A stretch of 21,775 nucleotides of DNA from an uncultured Ellagibacter sp. (GCA_934661105.1 CAKUIV010000019.1:1-21775), one strand, 5' to 3'; numbered from the stretch's first letter, positions 1 through 8,804 are shown. Numbers and translations are program-made. Notes: generated by a model not told the origin, from the letters alone.

Positions 1-413
1 GTGCAGTCGAGCGCGTAAACGGCGAGCGTGTAGACGTGCGTCTTGTCGGGAGGTTGCGGGCCGCAGTAGCGGTTGAACACGGCGGGGTTCTCGCTGCCGT
101 GGGCCATCGGCGACCAGTTCGAGTTCGCGCCCTGGACGAAAGGCAGAGCCCCCGTGCGCGACGCGTCTTCGGGAACGATCGTCGTTTTCGGATCGATATC
201 GCACGCGAGCCAGTGGATCCAGCAGAACCCGCCGACGGGAATGGCGTCGAAGTCGATGAAGGCGAGGGCAAGCGACTTCGCGCCTTCCGGAACCTCTTCG
301 ATCTCTAGGGGAAACGAGCGCACGGGAAACCCTTCGAGCCGGTCTTTTTCGAGAGCGTATTTCCCAAAGCGGTCGGGCAAAAGCCCGCTTTCGAGCTTGA
401 CGTTCACGCGCAT
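1..413 (-). CDS. YbhB/YbcL-type phosphatidylethanolamine-binding (Raf kinase inhibitor-like) protein, 3' end cut off
   Basis: The minus-strand frame is open from an ATG at 413-411 to the window edge, giving 137 codons with no stop, so the C-terminus lies outside. The translation has the PEBP fold signatures: FIDFDAIPVGGFCWIHWL near residues 53-70 and GPQPPDKTHVYTLAVYALD near the truncated end. Bacterial members are small soluble proteins of about 150-190 residues; their ligand and role are poorly defined. An AAAGGGG Shine-Dalgarno lies about 9 nt upstream of the ATG. A TG-extended -10 box (TACACT, complement of 451-456) lies in the 71-bp gap after the HAD gene, so it may have its own promoter. 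The family call is firm; function is unknown. Confidence 0.85.
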   Translation of the reverse strand, partial: MRVNVKLESGLLPDRFGKYALEKDRLEGFPVRSFPLEIEEVPEGAKSLALAFIDFDAIPVGGFCWIHWLACDIDPKTTIVPEDASRTGALPFVQGANSNWSPMAHGSENPAVFNRYCGPQPPDKTHVYTLAVYALDC

Positions 414-484
414 GGCGCAACCCCTTTCACCGGACGGTCATCACACGGCGAGTGTACCATGACGGCCACGCGTAGGAGACAAAG

Positions 485-1285
485 CTAAACGCGAGAAAGC
501 GACGCGACGATTGAGGCAAGCTCCTTCTGCACGCTGTGGTCGACGTTGGTTCCTATGACCTTGCGCGCGATTTCCTTGATGGCCGATCTGCCGTTCTCCA
601 TGGCAACGGGCATGCCCACCATACGCAGGATCTCGTAGTCGTTCATGGAATCGCCGAACGCCATGACCTCGCAGGCGGACACGTCGTGCGCCTCCATGAC
701 CTGGCGAATCCCCGTAGCCTTGTTCACGCCGCGCTGCATGACGTCGATCCATTTGCGCCCCGACGGCGCGAACACGAAGTCCTCGCCGAGCTCACGGGTG
801 AGCGCATAGGACATGTCCATCACCGCCGCATCGCTCACGTAGACAGAAGCCTTGATGATGCACGTTTCGGGCGAGGGGACGTCGTAGGCGCGCACGGGAT
901 TCGGCAGGTTCTTGTCGATTTCGCGTTCGAACACGCTCTCGTCATCGAGCAGGAAACTGTTCGTGCGATCGAAGAGCGCGAGATGGAGGTTGCCGAACAT
1001 GCCGACCGTGCGATAGAGCCTGCGCACCGCTGCATGCGAGAACACCTCTCGGTCGACGAGCTTACCGCCGACGACGACTTGGGCGCCGTTCGAGGCGACG
1101 AAGTCCATGAGCTCGACAACGGGGGCGAACTGCTCGGAGAGCGTGTCGAAGCGACGGCCCGACGATGCGACGAAGTGCACACCGTGGCGTCGAAGCTCGC
1201 CGATAAGCTCGAAGGTTTCGGGCGGAACGTTCCCGTCTGCATCGAGCAACGTTCCATCCATGTCGCTTGCGATCAGCTTGATCAT
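485..1285 (-). CDS. Cof-type HAD-IIB family hydrolase
   Basis: This 266-residue protein is a haloacid dehalogenase-superfamily phosphatase of the Cof/YbjI type, usually acting on sugar phosphates or similar small phosphoesters in the cytoplasm. Motif I is DMDGTLLD, with nucleophile D8 and acid/base D10. SSGR (41-44) supplies motif II. K189 in GVNKATG is motif III, and GDSMND (211-216) is motif IV with the Mg-binding aspartates. The region between about 85 and 185 is the C2B cap that sets substrate choice. Length matches the family. The ATG has an AAGGA Shine-Dalgarno about 9 nt upstream. It lies 115 bp downstream of the polyphosphate:AMP phosphotransferase gene. The gap holds a TATACT -10-like box (complement of 1349-1354), so it may be transcribed separately. 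The substrate cannot be told from sequence. Confidence 0.9.
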   Translation of the reverse strand: MIKLIASDMDGTLLDADGNVPPETFELIGELRRHGVHFVASSGRRFDTLSEQFAPVVELMDFVASNGAQVVVGGKLVDREVFSHAAVRRLYRTVGMFGNLHLALFDRTNSFLLDDESVFEREIDKNLPNPVRAYDVPSPETCIIKASVYVSDAAVMDMSYALTRELGEDFVFAPSGRKWIDVMQRGVNKATGIRQVMEAHDVSACEVMAFGDSMNDYEILRMVGMPVAMENGRSAIKEIARKVIGTNVDHSVQKELASIVASLSRV

Positions 1286-1400
1286 GGCCTTTTTCCTTCC
1301 CGCCGACCCTGCGCCGGCGCTGACTCATCGTGCCCACGTACCCCAAGGAGTATAGCGATCGCGTATAAAGCGCAGGTTAACGATGCGTCAGGTTTCGCGA

Positions 1401-3089
1401 TCACTCGCCAAGCCCCGCGCGCTCGAGCGCCGAGACGATCGTTTCGAGCGCCTTCACGCGGGCGTAGCGCTTGTCGTCGCTTTCGAGCACGATCCACGGT
1501 GCGAACGTGGTCGAGGTTAGGCGGAACATGTCCTCGATCGCGGCCTTGTACAGGGGGTATTTCTCGCGGTTGCGCCAATCCTCGTCGGTTATCTTCCATT
1601 GCTTGGCGGGATCGGCAGCGCGGGCATTGAAGCGGGCGAGCTGCACCTCGGGACTTACATCGACCCAGAATTTCAGCAGAATCGCGCCCCAATCGGTAAG
1701 GTCGCGCTCGAAGGCGTTGATCTCGTCGTAGGCGCGCGACCATTCGTCGGCCGTTGCGAACCCCTCGACGCGCTCGACGAGCACGCGCCCGTACCAGCTT
1801 CGGTCGTAGAGCCCCACATGCCCCGCCTTCGGCAAGCGCGTCCAGTAGCGCCACAGGTGCGGATGGGCAAGTTCGGGGGCCGTCGGCGCCGGCGAGGGAA
1901 AGATGGTGTAGGCGCGCGCGTCGAGCGCCTGGGCGACGCGTTTGATGTTGCCGCCCTTGCCCGCCGCGTCCCATCCTTCGTACATGACGATGAGCGGTAT
2001 ACGCTTTTGATACATGTGGCTTTCCAGGCGAAAGAGCCTGCGCTGCAGCTCTTTCAGGCGCGGCTTGTAGTCCTCCGCGGCAAGCGAGGGGAATTCCCCC
2101 GGCGTGCCGAGCGCCGGGGTGCGAGGCGACTGAGGGAAACGCGAGGTCGCCGGGGCGAGCGACGCCTGGATTCTCGCAATGCGCTCGTATTCCGCCTTGT
2201 CGGCGCCGGGCGCGGGAACGTACCCGGCGCGCGAGGCGTCTGCCTGCGCGTGGTCGTGCTGGACGATCGCACGCTCAAGAGCGCGCACGAGCGTGCTTGC
2301 GATGAGGATGTTCGCCTCGCGCTTGTTCTCGCCGTTGACCACGCACCAGGGAGCGAAATCGAAGTTCGACTTCTCCAGCATGAGGTCGTACACCGAATAC
2401 GCCGGCTGGTAGTTGCCGATGCGCTCGAAGCGCTCGTCGCTGACGCGCCAGCTCAAGGCAGGGTCGTCGCGCAGCCGCTCGAGGCGGCGGCGCTGACCCT
2501 CCTCGCTTACGTGCACGAAGAACTTCACGACGCAGTAGCCGTCCGAGGAAAGCTGCTTTTCGAAGTCGCGTATGGAATCCAAACACGCCCGCCCGCACGC
2601 CCTTGCCCGACGCGCTCGCGCATCGGCGGCCGAAAGAAGGTCGGAGCCGTGTTTCTTCACGTACGCCTTCGGCACGGCGAGCCCGTCGAACGCCGAGACG
2701 AGCACGCGCTGCGCCGCCGCGGAATACCACCCGCGGTCGAAGAAGGTGATCGCGCTGCGCTCACCGAGCGCCGCCCAGAATTCCTCCATGAACGGGTAGT
2801 ATCCGCCCACGTCGTTGCCGTTCCTCTTCGCGAACTCGCGCGCGGCGTCGACGTCGACGTCGGCCGTGACGTGCACGCTCGTGGCGCGCGCATCGAGGTT
2901 GAACATGAGATCGGAGATGCGGCTGCCCTTGCCGGCACCGTTCCACCCCTCGAAGAGCACGACGAGCCCCGCACCACGGCTGCGAGCCTGCTGCTGGAGC
3001 ACGACGAGCTTGTCGACGAGCGCGTCGTGCTGGCGCTTGTATTCGTCTTTCCCCAGGTCGGGTTTGGTGAAATCGACGGTTTCGAGCAT
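1401..3089 (-). CDS. pap: Polyphosphate:AMP phosphotransferase with two PPK2 domains
   Basis: This 562-residue protein has two tandem PPK2 (P-loop kinase-like) domains, the architecture of class II PPK2 enzymes that transfer phosphate from inorganic polyphosphate to AMP to make ADP. Domain 1 has a Walker A-like GWNGAGKGS (48-56) and FFDRGWYSA (116-124). Domain 2 has EGWDAAGKGGN (371-381) and YDRSWYGR (428-435). A less conserved, proline-rich linker (about 285-340) joins them. The second copy keeps the fuller catalytic motif set, as in characterised two-domain members where the C-terminal half is active. The start is 15 bp after the stop of the IMPACT-family gene, with only a weak GAGG site, so translation is probably coupled. 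Related two-domain proteins are also seen under the general name PPK2; AMP as acceptor is inferred from the family. Confidence 0.9.
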   Translation of the reverse strand: MLETVDFTKPDLGKDEYKRQHDALVDKLVVLQQQARSRGAGLVVLFEGWNGAGKGSRISDLMFNLDARATSVHVTADVDVDAAREFAKRNGNDVGGYYPFMEEFWAALGERSAITFFDRGWYSAAAQRVLVSAFDGLAVPKAYVKKHGSDLLSAADARARRARACGRACLDSIRDFEKQLSSDGYCVVKFFVHVSEEGQRRRLERLRDDPALSWRVSDERFERIGNYQPAYSVYDLMLEKSNFDFAPWCVVNGENKREANILIASTLVRALERAIVQHDHAQADASRAGYVPAPGADKAEYERIARIQASLAPATSRFPQSPRTPALGTPGEFPSLAAEDYKPRLKELQRRLFRLESHMYQKRIPLIVMYEGWDAAGKGGNIKRVAQALDARAYTIFPSPAPTAPELAHPHLWRYWTRLPKAGHVGLYDRSWYGRVLVERVEGFATADEWSRAYDEINAFERDLTDWGAILLKFWVDVSPEVQLARFNARAADPAKQWKITDEDWRNREKYPLYKAAIEDMFRLTSTTFAPWIVLESDDKRYARVKALETIVSALERAGLGE

Positions 3090-3104
3090 GATGGGTCGCC
3101 TCGC

Positions 3105-3755
3105 TTACTCCTGGGTCGCCGATTGAGCCGGGCATGAGAAGGGGGCGTCGACGGGATCGCCCTCAACGATGGGGCACCCGCCGCGCGTGAGCTCGACGAG
3201 CGCGGCCTTGAAAGGCTCCTGCGTGCCATCAAGCAAACGGAACGTGAGAGCCACCTCGGCGGCGAAATCGGACTCGATGAGATTCGCGCCCGAAGACGCG
3301 CCCAGACGACACGCCTGCTCGTACAGCGAGTAGGGAACCTCGACCATCACGTCGACGCACTGCGACACGGTGACGACGTGCGCGACGGCGATGCCCGCCT
3401 GCGTGGCCTGGGTATAGGCGCGCACAAGCCCGCCCGTCCCCAAGAGGATGCCGCCGAAATACCGTGTGACCACCACCGCGACGTCGGTAAGCCCCGCATG
3501 CTGCACCGCTTCGAGCGTCGGCATGCCGGCGGTCTTTTGCGGCTCGCCGTCGTCGGAGTAGCGCACGCGCCCGCCCTCGCGCAGCACATAGGCGTACACG
3601 TTATGACGCGCCATGCGGTGCTCGGCGCGGATTTCCTCCAGAAACGCAAGCGCTTCCCCCTCGGTCTCGACGTGCGAGATCGTGGCGATGAAGCGGCTCT
3701 TCTTCTCGACGATTTCCGCTCGCGCGCGCCCTTCGATGGTGTTGTACGAGGTCAC
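3105..3755 (-). CDS. IMPACT/YigZ family protein (UPF0029 + DUF1949)
   Basis: This protein of 216 residues belongs to the bacterial YigZ/YvyE branch of the IMPACT family. The N-terminal UPF0029 domain contains ARHNVYAYVL (49-58), SDDGEPQKTAGMPTLEAV (67-84) and VTRYFGGILLGTGGLVRAY (96-114). A DUF1949 ferredoxin-like domain follows (about 140-205). The fold resembles translation factor and RNA-binding domains; the bacterial role is not settled. The reading frame stays open far upstream, antisense to the carbonic anhydrase gene. I chose the GTG at 3755 because homology begins there (TSYNTIEGRARAEIVEKKSRF follows it) and AAAGGGG lies 6 nt upstream; an ATG at 3791 would add 12 unconserved residues. 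It is the first gene of a probable operon with the polyphosphate:AMP phosphotransferase. Confidence 0.9.
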   Translation of the reverse strand: MTSYNTIEGRARAEIVEKKSRFIATISHVETEGEALAFLEEIRAEHRMARHNVYAYVLREGGRVRYSDDGEPQKTAGMPTLEAVQHAGLTDVAVVVTRYFGGILLGTGGLVRAYTQATQAGIAVAHVVTVSQCVDVMVEVPYSLYEQACRLGASSGANLIESDFAAEVALTFRLLDGTQEPFKAALVELTRGGCPIVEGDPVDAPFSCPAQSATQE

Positions 3756-3827
3756 GGACGTCCCCTTTCTTTCCACCCCATCATAGCGCATACGCGCCGA
3801 CGCACGGCGACCGCGCTCGCCCGATGC

Positions 3828-3833
3828 TAAAAT
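3828..3833 (+). promoter_or_regulatory. Candidate -10 box for the carbonic anhydrase gene
   Basis: TAAAAT lies about 30 bp upstream of the ATG in the 108-bp divergent gap. It is 5 of 6 to the sigma-70-type consensus, but no good -35 hexamer is visible 16-18 bp upstream. Confidence 0.35.
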
Positions 3834-3863
3834 GTCACCAGCCAAGAGAAAGGGCCCGCACCT

Positions 3864-4424
3864 ATGGAAGAGAAAACGACGATCGACCAGATCATGGAGC
3901 ATAATGCGCGCTTCGTGGAAGAACGCGCATACGAGCAGTTCAAAACCGACAAGTACCCCGACAAGAAGCTCGCCGTGGTGTCGTGCATGGACACGCGCCT
4001 GACCGAGCTCCTCATGGCAGCGCTCGGGCTCAAGAACGGCGACGCGAAGATCATCAAGGTCGCAGGCGCCGAGGTGTCGCACCCCTTTGGCAGCGTCATG
4101 CGCTCGCTGCTCATCGCCGTGTGCGAGCTCGGGGTGGAAGACATCATGATCGTGGCGCACACGAACTGCGGCGCCCAGCACATGAGCGGCGAGGGCATGG
4201 TCTCCGACATGGTGCGCCTCGGCGTGAGCGCCGACCACATCAAGATGGCGCACCATTGCGGCATCGACTTCGACCAGTGGCTCGCCGGCTTCGGCGATAC
4301 CGAGGAGGCGGTGCGCAAGAGCGTCGACGTGGTGCGCAACCATCCCGTTATGCCGCCGCACGTGCGCGTCGCCGGCTTCATCATGGATTCCGAAACCGGT
4401 AAGCTCTCGCGCGTGACCGACTAA
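3864..4424 (+). CDS. Beta-class carbonic anhydrase
   Basis: This 186-residue soluble enzyme interconverts CO2 and bicarbonate. The zinc ligands of the beta class are in place: C41 in SCMDTRL, with the D43/R45 dyad two and four residues on, then H99 and C102 in HTNCGAQ. The length fits compact bacterial beta-carbonic anhydrases of about 185-200 residues. A GAAAGGG Shine-Dalgarno is placed 11 nt before the ATG. It is the only plus-strand gene in the first 8.9 kb, divergent from the IMPACT-family gene and convergent with the SDR gene. In anaerobic gut actinobacteria such enzymes are expected to supply bicarbonate for carboxylations; that role is inference. A long minus-strand frame through this gene is a shadow of its codon bias. 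Confidence 0.93.
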   Translation: MEEKTTIDQIMEHNARFVEERAYEQFKTDKYPDKKLAVVSCMDTRLTELLMAALGLKNGDAKIIKVAGAEVSHPFGSVMRSLLIAVCELGVEDIMIVAHTNCGAQHMSGEGMVSDMVRLGVSADHIKMAHHCGIDFDQWLAGFGDTEEAVRKSVDVVRNHPVMPPHVRVAGFIMDSETGKLSRVTD

Positions 4425-4457
4425 CCCCGCTCGGCGCGGGGCGTATCTGTGCCCCGC
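4425..4457. terminator. GC-rich hairpin between convergent genes
   Basis: CCCCGC (4425-4430) can pair with GCGGGG (4436-4441). Alternatively GCGGGGC (4436-4442) can pair with GCCCCGC (4451-4457). The two stems are mutually exclusive and sit between the carbonic anhydrase and SDR stops. There is no T-tract on either strand, so a terminator role is only suggested by position. Confidence 0.35.
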
Positions 4458-4475
4458 CCTGCGTGCGCGAGAAAC

Positions 4476-5372
4476 CTAAAACGCTTGCGCGCGCTTTTTC
4501 TCGCGCCGTTTCACGCCGACTTCGACGGAGAAGCCCTTGCGCGATCTCACCCCGCATACGAATTCGCGCGGAGAGACGAGCTTCTGCTTCTTGGGACGTT
4601 GCAGCAGCGCCGCCGTCTTCGCCATGCAGCTGCGCGGAGCGACGCGCGTGGCGAATACGATGGCCTTTGAAAACGCGCCGGGCACGCAAAGCGGTTTATT
4701 GCGAACGAGGGCCTCGAAACCCACGCTCGCCACGAACGGCGCATCGAGCGCGCAACGCGAGATGGGCGTGTGCCCCGCGTCGGCGGCATCCCAAAAACCC
4801 GTGCGAACCGGCCCCGGGCAGAGCGCCGTCACATGCACCTTGCGGCGATGGAGCTCCTCATGGATCGACTGCGTGAAGGACTGGACGAACGCTTTCGACG
4901 CATAGTACGTCGCCATGGAGGGGCCGGGAAGAAAACCGGCGACCGAGGCCACATTCAAAATGCCGCCGCACTTGCGCTCCGACATGCCCGGCGCGAATTC
5001 CAGGCACAGCTCAACCAGCGCGAGATTGTTGGTCAAGATGAGGCTGCGCTGACGCGCCGGGTCGCTGTCCACGAAGTTCGCATCGTAGCCGAACCCGGCG
5101 TTGTTCACGAGCACGTCGATAACAAGCCCCAGGTCGCGCATGCGGGAAGCGACCTTCGCCGCCGCGCCTTCTTGGGAAAGGTCCTGCACGATCGCATAAG
5201 CGGTCACGCCGAGCTCGGCCTCGAGCGTCGCCGCCGCCTCGACGAGCGCCTCCTCGTTACGGCCCACCAAAACCACGTCAAGACCAAGCGCCGCGCACTG
5301 GCGGGCAAGTTCCCAGCCCAAGCCGCTCGCCCCGCCCGTGACAAGCGCCGTCTTCCAATCCTTGATGCCCAT
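4476..5372 (-). CDS. SDR family NAD(P)-dependent oxidoreductase
   Basis: This 298-residue protein is a classical short-chain dehydrogenase/reductase. The Rossmann cofactor motif is TGGASGLG (12-19) and the structural motif is NNAG (90-93). The catalytic set is S143, Y156 and K160 with the normal 13-residue Ser-Tyr spacing. R38 after the second strand suggests NADP(H) preference. The catalytic core ends near residue 240. The tail is basic and rich in Lys/Arg (from about 250), longer than the minimal SDR of about 250 residues. The substrate is unknown. The ATG has GGAAGG about 9 nt upstream and lies 24 bp after the stop of the purine permease gene, so the two are probably cotranscribed, although nothing about the family links it to purines. 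Confidence 0.88.
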   Translation of the reverse strand: MGIKDWKTALVTGGASGLGWELARQCAALGLDVVLVGRNEEALVEAAATLEAELGVTAYAIVQDLSQEGAAAKVASRMRDLGLVIDVLVNNAGFGYDANFVDSDPARQRSLILTNNLALVELCLEFAPGMSERKCGGILNVASVAGFLPGPSMATYYASKAFVQSFTQSIHEELHRRKVHVTALCPGPVRTGFWDAADAGHTPISRCALDAPFVASVGFEALVRNKPLCVPGAFSKAIVFATRVAPRSCMAKTAALLQRPKKQKLVSPREFVCGVRSRKGFSVEVGVKRREKKRAQAF

Positions 5373-5396
5373 GACGCACGACCTTCCAAATTATAG

Positions 5397-6716
5397 CTAG
5401 CTTAGGATGAACATAGCCAAAAACGCGAGCGCCGCAACCCACATGAGCGGCTTGACCTCGCGTGCTTTGCCCGTGACGAGCATGATGACGCAGTAGGAAA
5501 TGAAACCGAAGCCGATGCCGTTGGTGATGGAGTAGGTCATCGGGATGCCCATGATGGTCGCGAACGCCGGGAACGCGAGTTCGATGCGCGTCCAATCGAT
5601 GTTGATGACGTCGGAGAGCATAAGGTAACCGACGACGACAAGCGCACCGCAGGTGGCCGAGCTGGAGACCATGCCAATGATGGGGGCCGCGAAGGCGAAC
5701 ACCACGAACAGGATGCCGACCACGATGTTCGACAGACCCGTACGGGCGCCGGCGGCGGCACCGGAAGTCGACTCGACGAAGCTCGTGACCGAGCTCGCGC
5801 CCATGAAGCCGCCGACGACAGCCGCAGCGGAATCGACCATGAGAATGGGCTGGATATCGGCGACGTCGCCGTTCTTGTCGACGAAGTCCGCCTGCTCGCC
5901 CACAGCGACAACCGTGCCCATCGTGTCGAAGAAGTCACTCATGAGCAGGGAGAACACGAATAAAAGCAACGCCGGCTGCAAGAATACCTGCACGATCGCC
6001 ATAGTGTCGGTGCCGGGAATCGTCTGGAAGGGAGCCGCGAAGGCGGAGAAGTCGAGCCCGAAGTTCCACGAAGTCGGAAGCTGCGTCACACCCAAAGGGA
6101 TACCGACGATCGTCGCAACGACGATGGAGATGAGCAGGCCGCCCTTGACGTTGAGCACCTGGAGGATGACCGCGACCGCGATTGCGACGAGCGACACGAT
6201 AGCCACAGGCGAGGAAAGATCGCCCAACCCTAAGATGGTCGACTCGTTCGCAACGATGACGCCGCCGCCCTTAAGGCCGATGAACGCGATGAACAGCCCG
6301 ATGCCGATACCGATTGCGTGGCGAAGGCTCACCGGAATGGCGTCCATGACGGCCTTGCGCAGACCGCATGCCACAAGAATGAGGATGACCAGGCCTTCCA
6401 AGAACACGATCGCCATGGCTACGCGCCAGTCGACCGCTGCGCCGCCCAAACACAGCGTGTAGGCGACGATCGCGTTGATGCCCATACCCGACGCCAACGC
6501 GATCGGCCGGTTCGCGATAAGACCCATCGCGATGGTCATGACCGCAGCGCCGAAGCACGTTGCGGTAAGCGCCGCATCGAACGGAACGCCGGCAACCACC
6601 AACATGTTCGGGTTGACGGCGATGATGTAGGCCATCGCGAGGAACGTCGTCAAACCGCCGACGATCTCGTTGCCGACCGAGCTTTTACGCTCCGAAATCT
6701 TGAAAAACGAATCCAC
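5397..6716 (-). CDS. NCS2 family (AzgA-type) purine permease
   Basis: This polytopic inner-membrane permease of 439 residues is of the AzgA/PbuG branch of NCS2 (adenine, guanine, hypoxanthine uptake by proton symport). Diagnostic segments are GGLTTFLAMAYIIAVNPNML (20-39), the ALASGMGINA motif (73-82) that matches the substrate-site helix, and a run of hydrophobic helices to the C-terminus. The frame is open to 6941, but the extra 75 residues are not family-like. The GTG at 6716-6714 is followed directly by DSFFKISERKSSVGNEIVGG, the normal AzgA N-terminus, and has AAAGGGAGGG just upstream. It probably leads an operon with the SDR gene. The exact purine cannot be read from sequence; xanthine/uracil-type NCS2 is less likely. 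Confidence 0.88.
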   Translation of the reverse strand: MDSFFKISERKSSVGNEIVGGLTTFLAMAYIIAVNPNMLVVAGVPFDAALTATCFGAAVMTIAMGLIANRPIALASGMGINAIVAYTLCLGGAAVDWRVAMAIVFLEGLVILILVACGLRKAVMDAIPVSLRHAIGIGIGLFIAFIGLKGGGVIVANESTILGLGDLSSPVAIVSLVAIAVAVILQVLNVKGGLLISIVVATIVGIPLGVTQLPTSWNFGLDFSAFAAPFQTIPGTDTMAIVQVFLQPALLLFVFSLLMSDFFDTMGTVVAVGEQADFVDKNGDVADIQPILMVDSAAAVVGGFMGASSVTSFVESTSGAAAGARTGLSNIVVGILFVVFAFAAPIIGMVSSSATCGALVVVGYLMLSDVINIDWTRIELAFPAFATIMGIPMTYSITNGIGFGFISYCVIMLVTGKAREVKPLMWVAALAFLAMFILS

Positions 6717-6828
6717 AGCCCTCCCTTTCCCTTGCGCCCGCGCGAAGACGGCGCGAAAAGCCTTGAGGCTCGCATTCTGCGCGATTAACCGGGCCCCTTC
6801 GCGTGAAAGCATTTGCACAACGGTTGCG

Positions 6829-6834
6829 ATTCTA
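6829..6834 (-). promoter_or_regulatory. Candidate -10 box for the purine permease gene
   Basis: TAGAAT on the minus strand, about 113 bp before the GTG start. The -35 position is poor. If used, the mRNA would have a leader of roughly 105 nt containing a short AGCC/GGCT hairpin followed by TTTT. I see no match to the purine riboswitch core. Confidence 0.3.
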
Positions 6835-6987
6835 GCATGCGAAGACGCGCACGAACTGCGGGAACGCGCCGAGAATCCCCGACAGCGCGCATTTTCAACC
6901 GACGCGGCGGCAATACAAGGAAGCACACCGGTGGGGCCCATGCGCGAACGTCACCGATATGCGCAGCGAAGCCCGAGGGCGTTCGGA

Positions 6988-7011
6988 CGCGCTCGCTCCC
7001 GCCCGAGCGCG
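6988..7011 (-). terminator. GC hairpin directly after the glycosyltransferase stop codon
   Basis: CGCGCTCG (6988-6995) and CGAGCGCG (7004-7011) form a perfect 8-bp stem with an 8-nt loop, touching the stop codon at 7012. There is no T-run after it on the minus strand, so it may only protect the 3' end or act with another factor. The rest of 6836-6987 shows no gene. Confidence 0.4.
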
Positions 7012-8772
7012 CTATTCTTTCTCTATCACGGCAAGGGTCAGCCACGCCCGCTCGTAGGGGCGGTAGTAGCTGTGCGACTCGATGAGCGTGAAGCCTTCCT
7101 TCTTGCCGAGGTCGGCAACGTCGCGCGGCACCACGCCCGATTGGGCCTGTCCAAGAACCACGAGAGGCCCATGGTAATCGGTAAGGATATCTTCCCAGGA
7201 ATTCTTGCAAGAAAGCGTCGGGGCGTACGCCTCGTAGGCAAGATTCCAGTTGCCCTTCTGCCAATCCATGTACGTTTGGGGGATATCGGGGTACGCAAGC
7301 GACGTGAGGCTGATGTATCCGATGTCCGACGAGATCACAAGCGGGGGCACCCCGTCGTTTTCCTCGGTCAAGCAATCGACGGCATTGCGCGCCTCATCGA
7401 GAGGGACCTGGTTGTCAGAGCTGTAGTAGTCGCGCACGAGCAGCGCCATGTTGCCGATCGACGTGGCGACGAGGATGGCGCATGCGGCCGCGACAAGGCT
7501 TCGGCACCGAACGCGAGACAGCAAGAACACCGCAGCGAAGATGAGCGGCCCGATCGCCACCCCGAGATAGCGGTAGTACACGATAAGCGAGTTCATAGCG
7601 ATCGATGCGCCGAACGAAATAGCGAAAACCCCCAGGTAAATCGCAACCGCGCAGAGAAGCGGCATGACCGCATCGCTTGATGCCCATGCGAGCGCCCGGC
7701 GCATGCGGCTCGGATCGCTCGATGCGGCCTGAGCCCCCGAAGCATCCGGCGAGATGCGCGCGGCGCCCGCGCGCACGACGCGACGCTTCACCAGCCGGAA
7801 AACCGCCCATGCGGCCCATACGGCAAGCCACACGTACGTAAGCGCAAGCATGACGTGGAAGAACCCTTGCGCGAGCTCGCCGTAGTTGCCCTTGAGCGCG
7901 AACGAGACGAAACTCGTGAGAACGGGATACGTCGCGAACTCGATGTAGGTCGTCGGGAACACGATGTTCGCCCAGTACGTGTTCGACACGACGCCGAGCT
8001 GACCGGCTAAAACGACGAGCCAGGGAACATAGAGCGCCACCTGAACGGCGGCCCCCGCCGCGAACACCGCAAGGGGTCGCGCGCCGCGACGGCGGCATGC
8101 CCGCGACGCGAGGAAGATGAGCAGAAGCAGGTTCACCATGAAAGCCGAAAGCGTTCCGAAGTAGTGAAGGTACGCGCAGGCAAGGCTCGAGACGAAGAAC
8201 GTCGCCCACCATGAAACGGGCACGCCGGCAAGCGCGCGCTTCCCTGCCGCAAGCTTGCGCACGCGCCGCACGCATTCGGTGTCGCCGTCGCGCAAAACGC
8301 ATGCGATGCGCCACGCCGTGAATGCGCAGAGCATCACGCAGAACGTCGCCCATGAGTACATGCGAATCTCGGTCGCCATAACGGCGATATAGGGCATGAA
8401 CAGCACAAACAATGAGAAAAGCACGCCTGGTTTCCATCCGAAATCGCGGCGCACATGGGTAAGCCCGAGCAGCGCGAGAGAAACCGATCCCGCAACCGCG
8501 AACAAGCGGTACGCCAAGATGTTCTGTCCGAAAACAAGGTAGACGACATGCAGCGCCCAATAGAAAAGCACCGGGTGCACATCCCCCGACCCGATGCGCC
8601 AAATCTCGGAAAACGGATGGCTTGCGATGGCAACGGAGTAGCTCTCGTCGAACCAGATGTACCCGTGGAAGGCTCCCATCAGCAGAAACGCCGTTCCCAA
8701 AACAAGAATCACACTATGAAAGCGAAGCGACGAGGCAACCGTCCGCACCCGCGTTGCGCACATACGCGCCAC
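7012..8772 (-). CDS. ArnT/PMT-like GT-C membrane glycosyltransferase
   Basis: This multi-pass membrane protein of 586 residues resembles GT-C glycosyltransferases that use polyprenyl-phosphate sugars (GT39/GT83-like). The first helix (about 20-37) is followed by WFDESYSV (41-48), whose Asp-Glu pair matches the catalytic acidic motif in the first outer loop. DVHPVLFYW (64-72) fits the second loop motif. About ten further hydrophobic segments run to residue ~445. A soluble C-terminal domain (about 450-586), rich in Tyr/Asp and presumably outside the membrane, completes the protein. The GTG at 8772 is preferred to an ATG 9 nt inside because AAGGGGG sits 5-6 nt upstream. It is divergent from a ChbG-type deacetylase gene, which suggests cell-surface polysaccharide or glycoprotein modification. 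Acceptor and sugar are unknown. Confidence 0.8.
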   Translation of the reverse strand: MARMCATRVRTVASSLRFHSVILVLGTAFLLMGAFHGYIWFDESYSVAIASHPFSEIWRIGSGDVHPVLFYWALHVVYLVFGQNILAYRLFAVAGSVSLALLGLTHVRRDFGWKPGVLFSLFVLFMPYIAVMATEIRMYSWATFCVMLCAFTAWRIACVLRDGDTECVRRVRKLAAGKRALAGVPVSWWATFFVSSLACAYLHYFGTLSAFMVNLLLLIFLASRACRRRGARPLAVFAAGAAVQVALYVPWLVVLAGQLGVVSNTYWANIVFPTTYIEFATYPVLTSFVSFALKGNYGELAQGFFHVMLALTYVWLAVWAAWAVFRLVKRRVVRAGAARISPDASGAQAASSDPSRMRRALAWASSDAVMPLLCAVAIYLGVFAISFGASIAMNSLIVYYRYLGVAIGPLIFAAVFLLSRVRCRSLVAAACAILVATSIGNMALLVRDYYSSDNQVPLDEARNAVDCLTEENDGVPPLVISSDIGYISLTSLAYPDIPQTYMDWQKGNWNLAYEAYAPTLSCKNSWEDILTDYHGPLVVLGQAQSGVVPRDVADLGKKEGFTLIESHSYYRPYERAWLTLAVIEKE

Positions 8773-8804
8773 AATATCCCCCTTGCAAACGAATCGTTGG
8801 TACT

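Noticed and set aside
3756..4361. N-terminal extension of the IMPACT-family frame, antisense to carbonic anhydrase
   Set aside because: It mirrors a clear beta-carbonic anhydrase with intact zinc ligands, and the IMPACT homology and ribosome site begin at 3755.
6717..6828. Purine riboswitch in the permease leader
   Set aside because: I looked for the conserved three-way junction sequences and did not find them; only short GC stems are present.
6717..6941. 75-residue N-terminal extension of the purine permease
   Set aside because: The extension is not like AzgA proteins, and the GTG at 6716 has a good ribosome site and the normal N-terminus.
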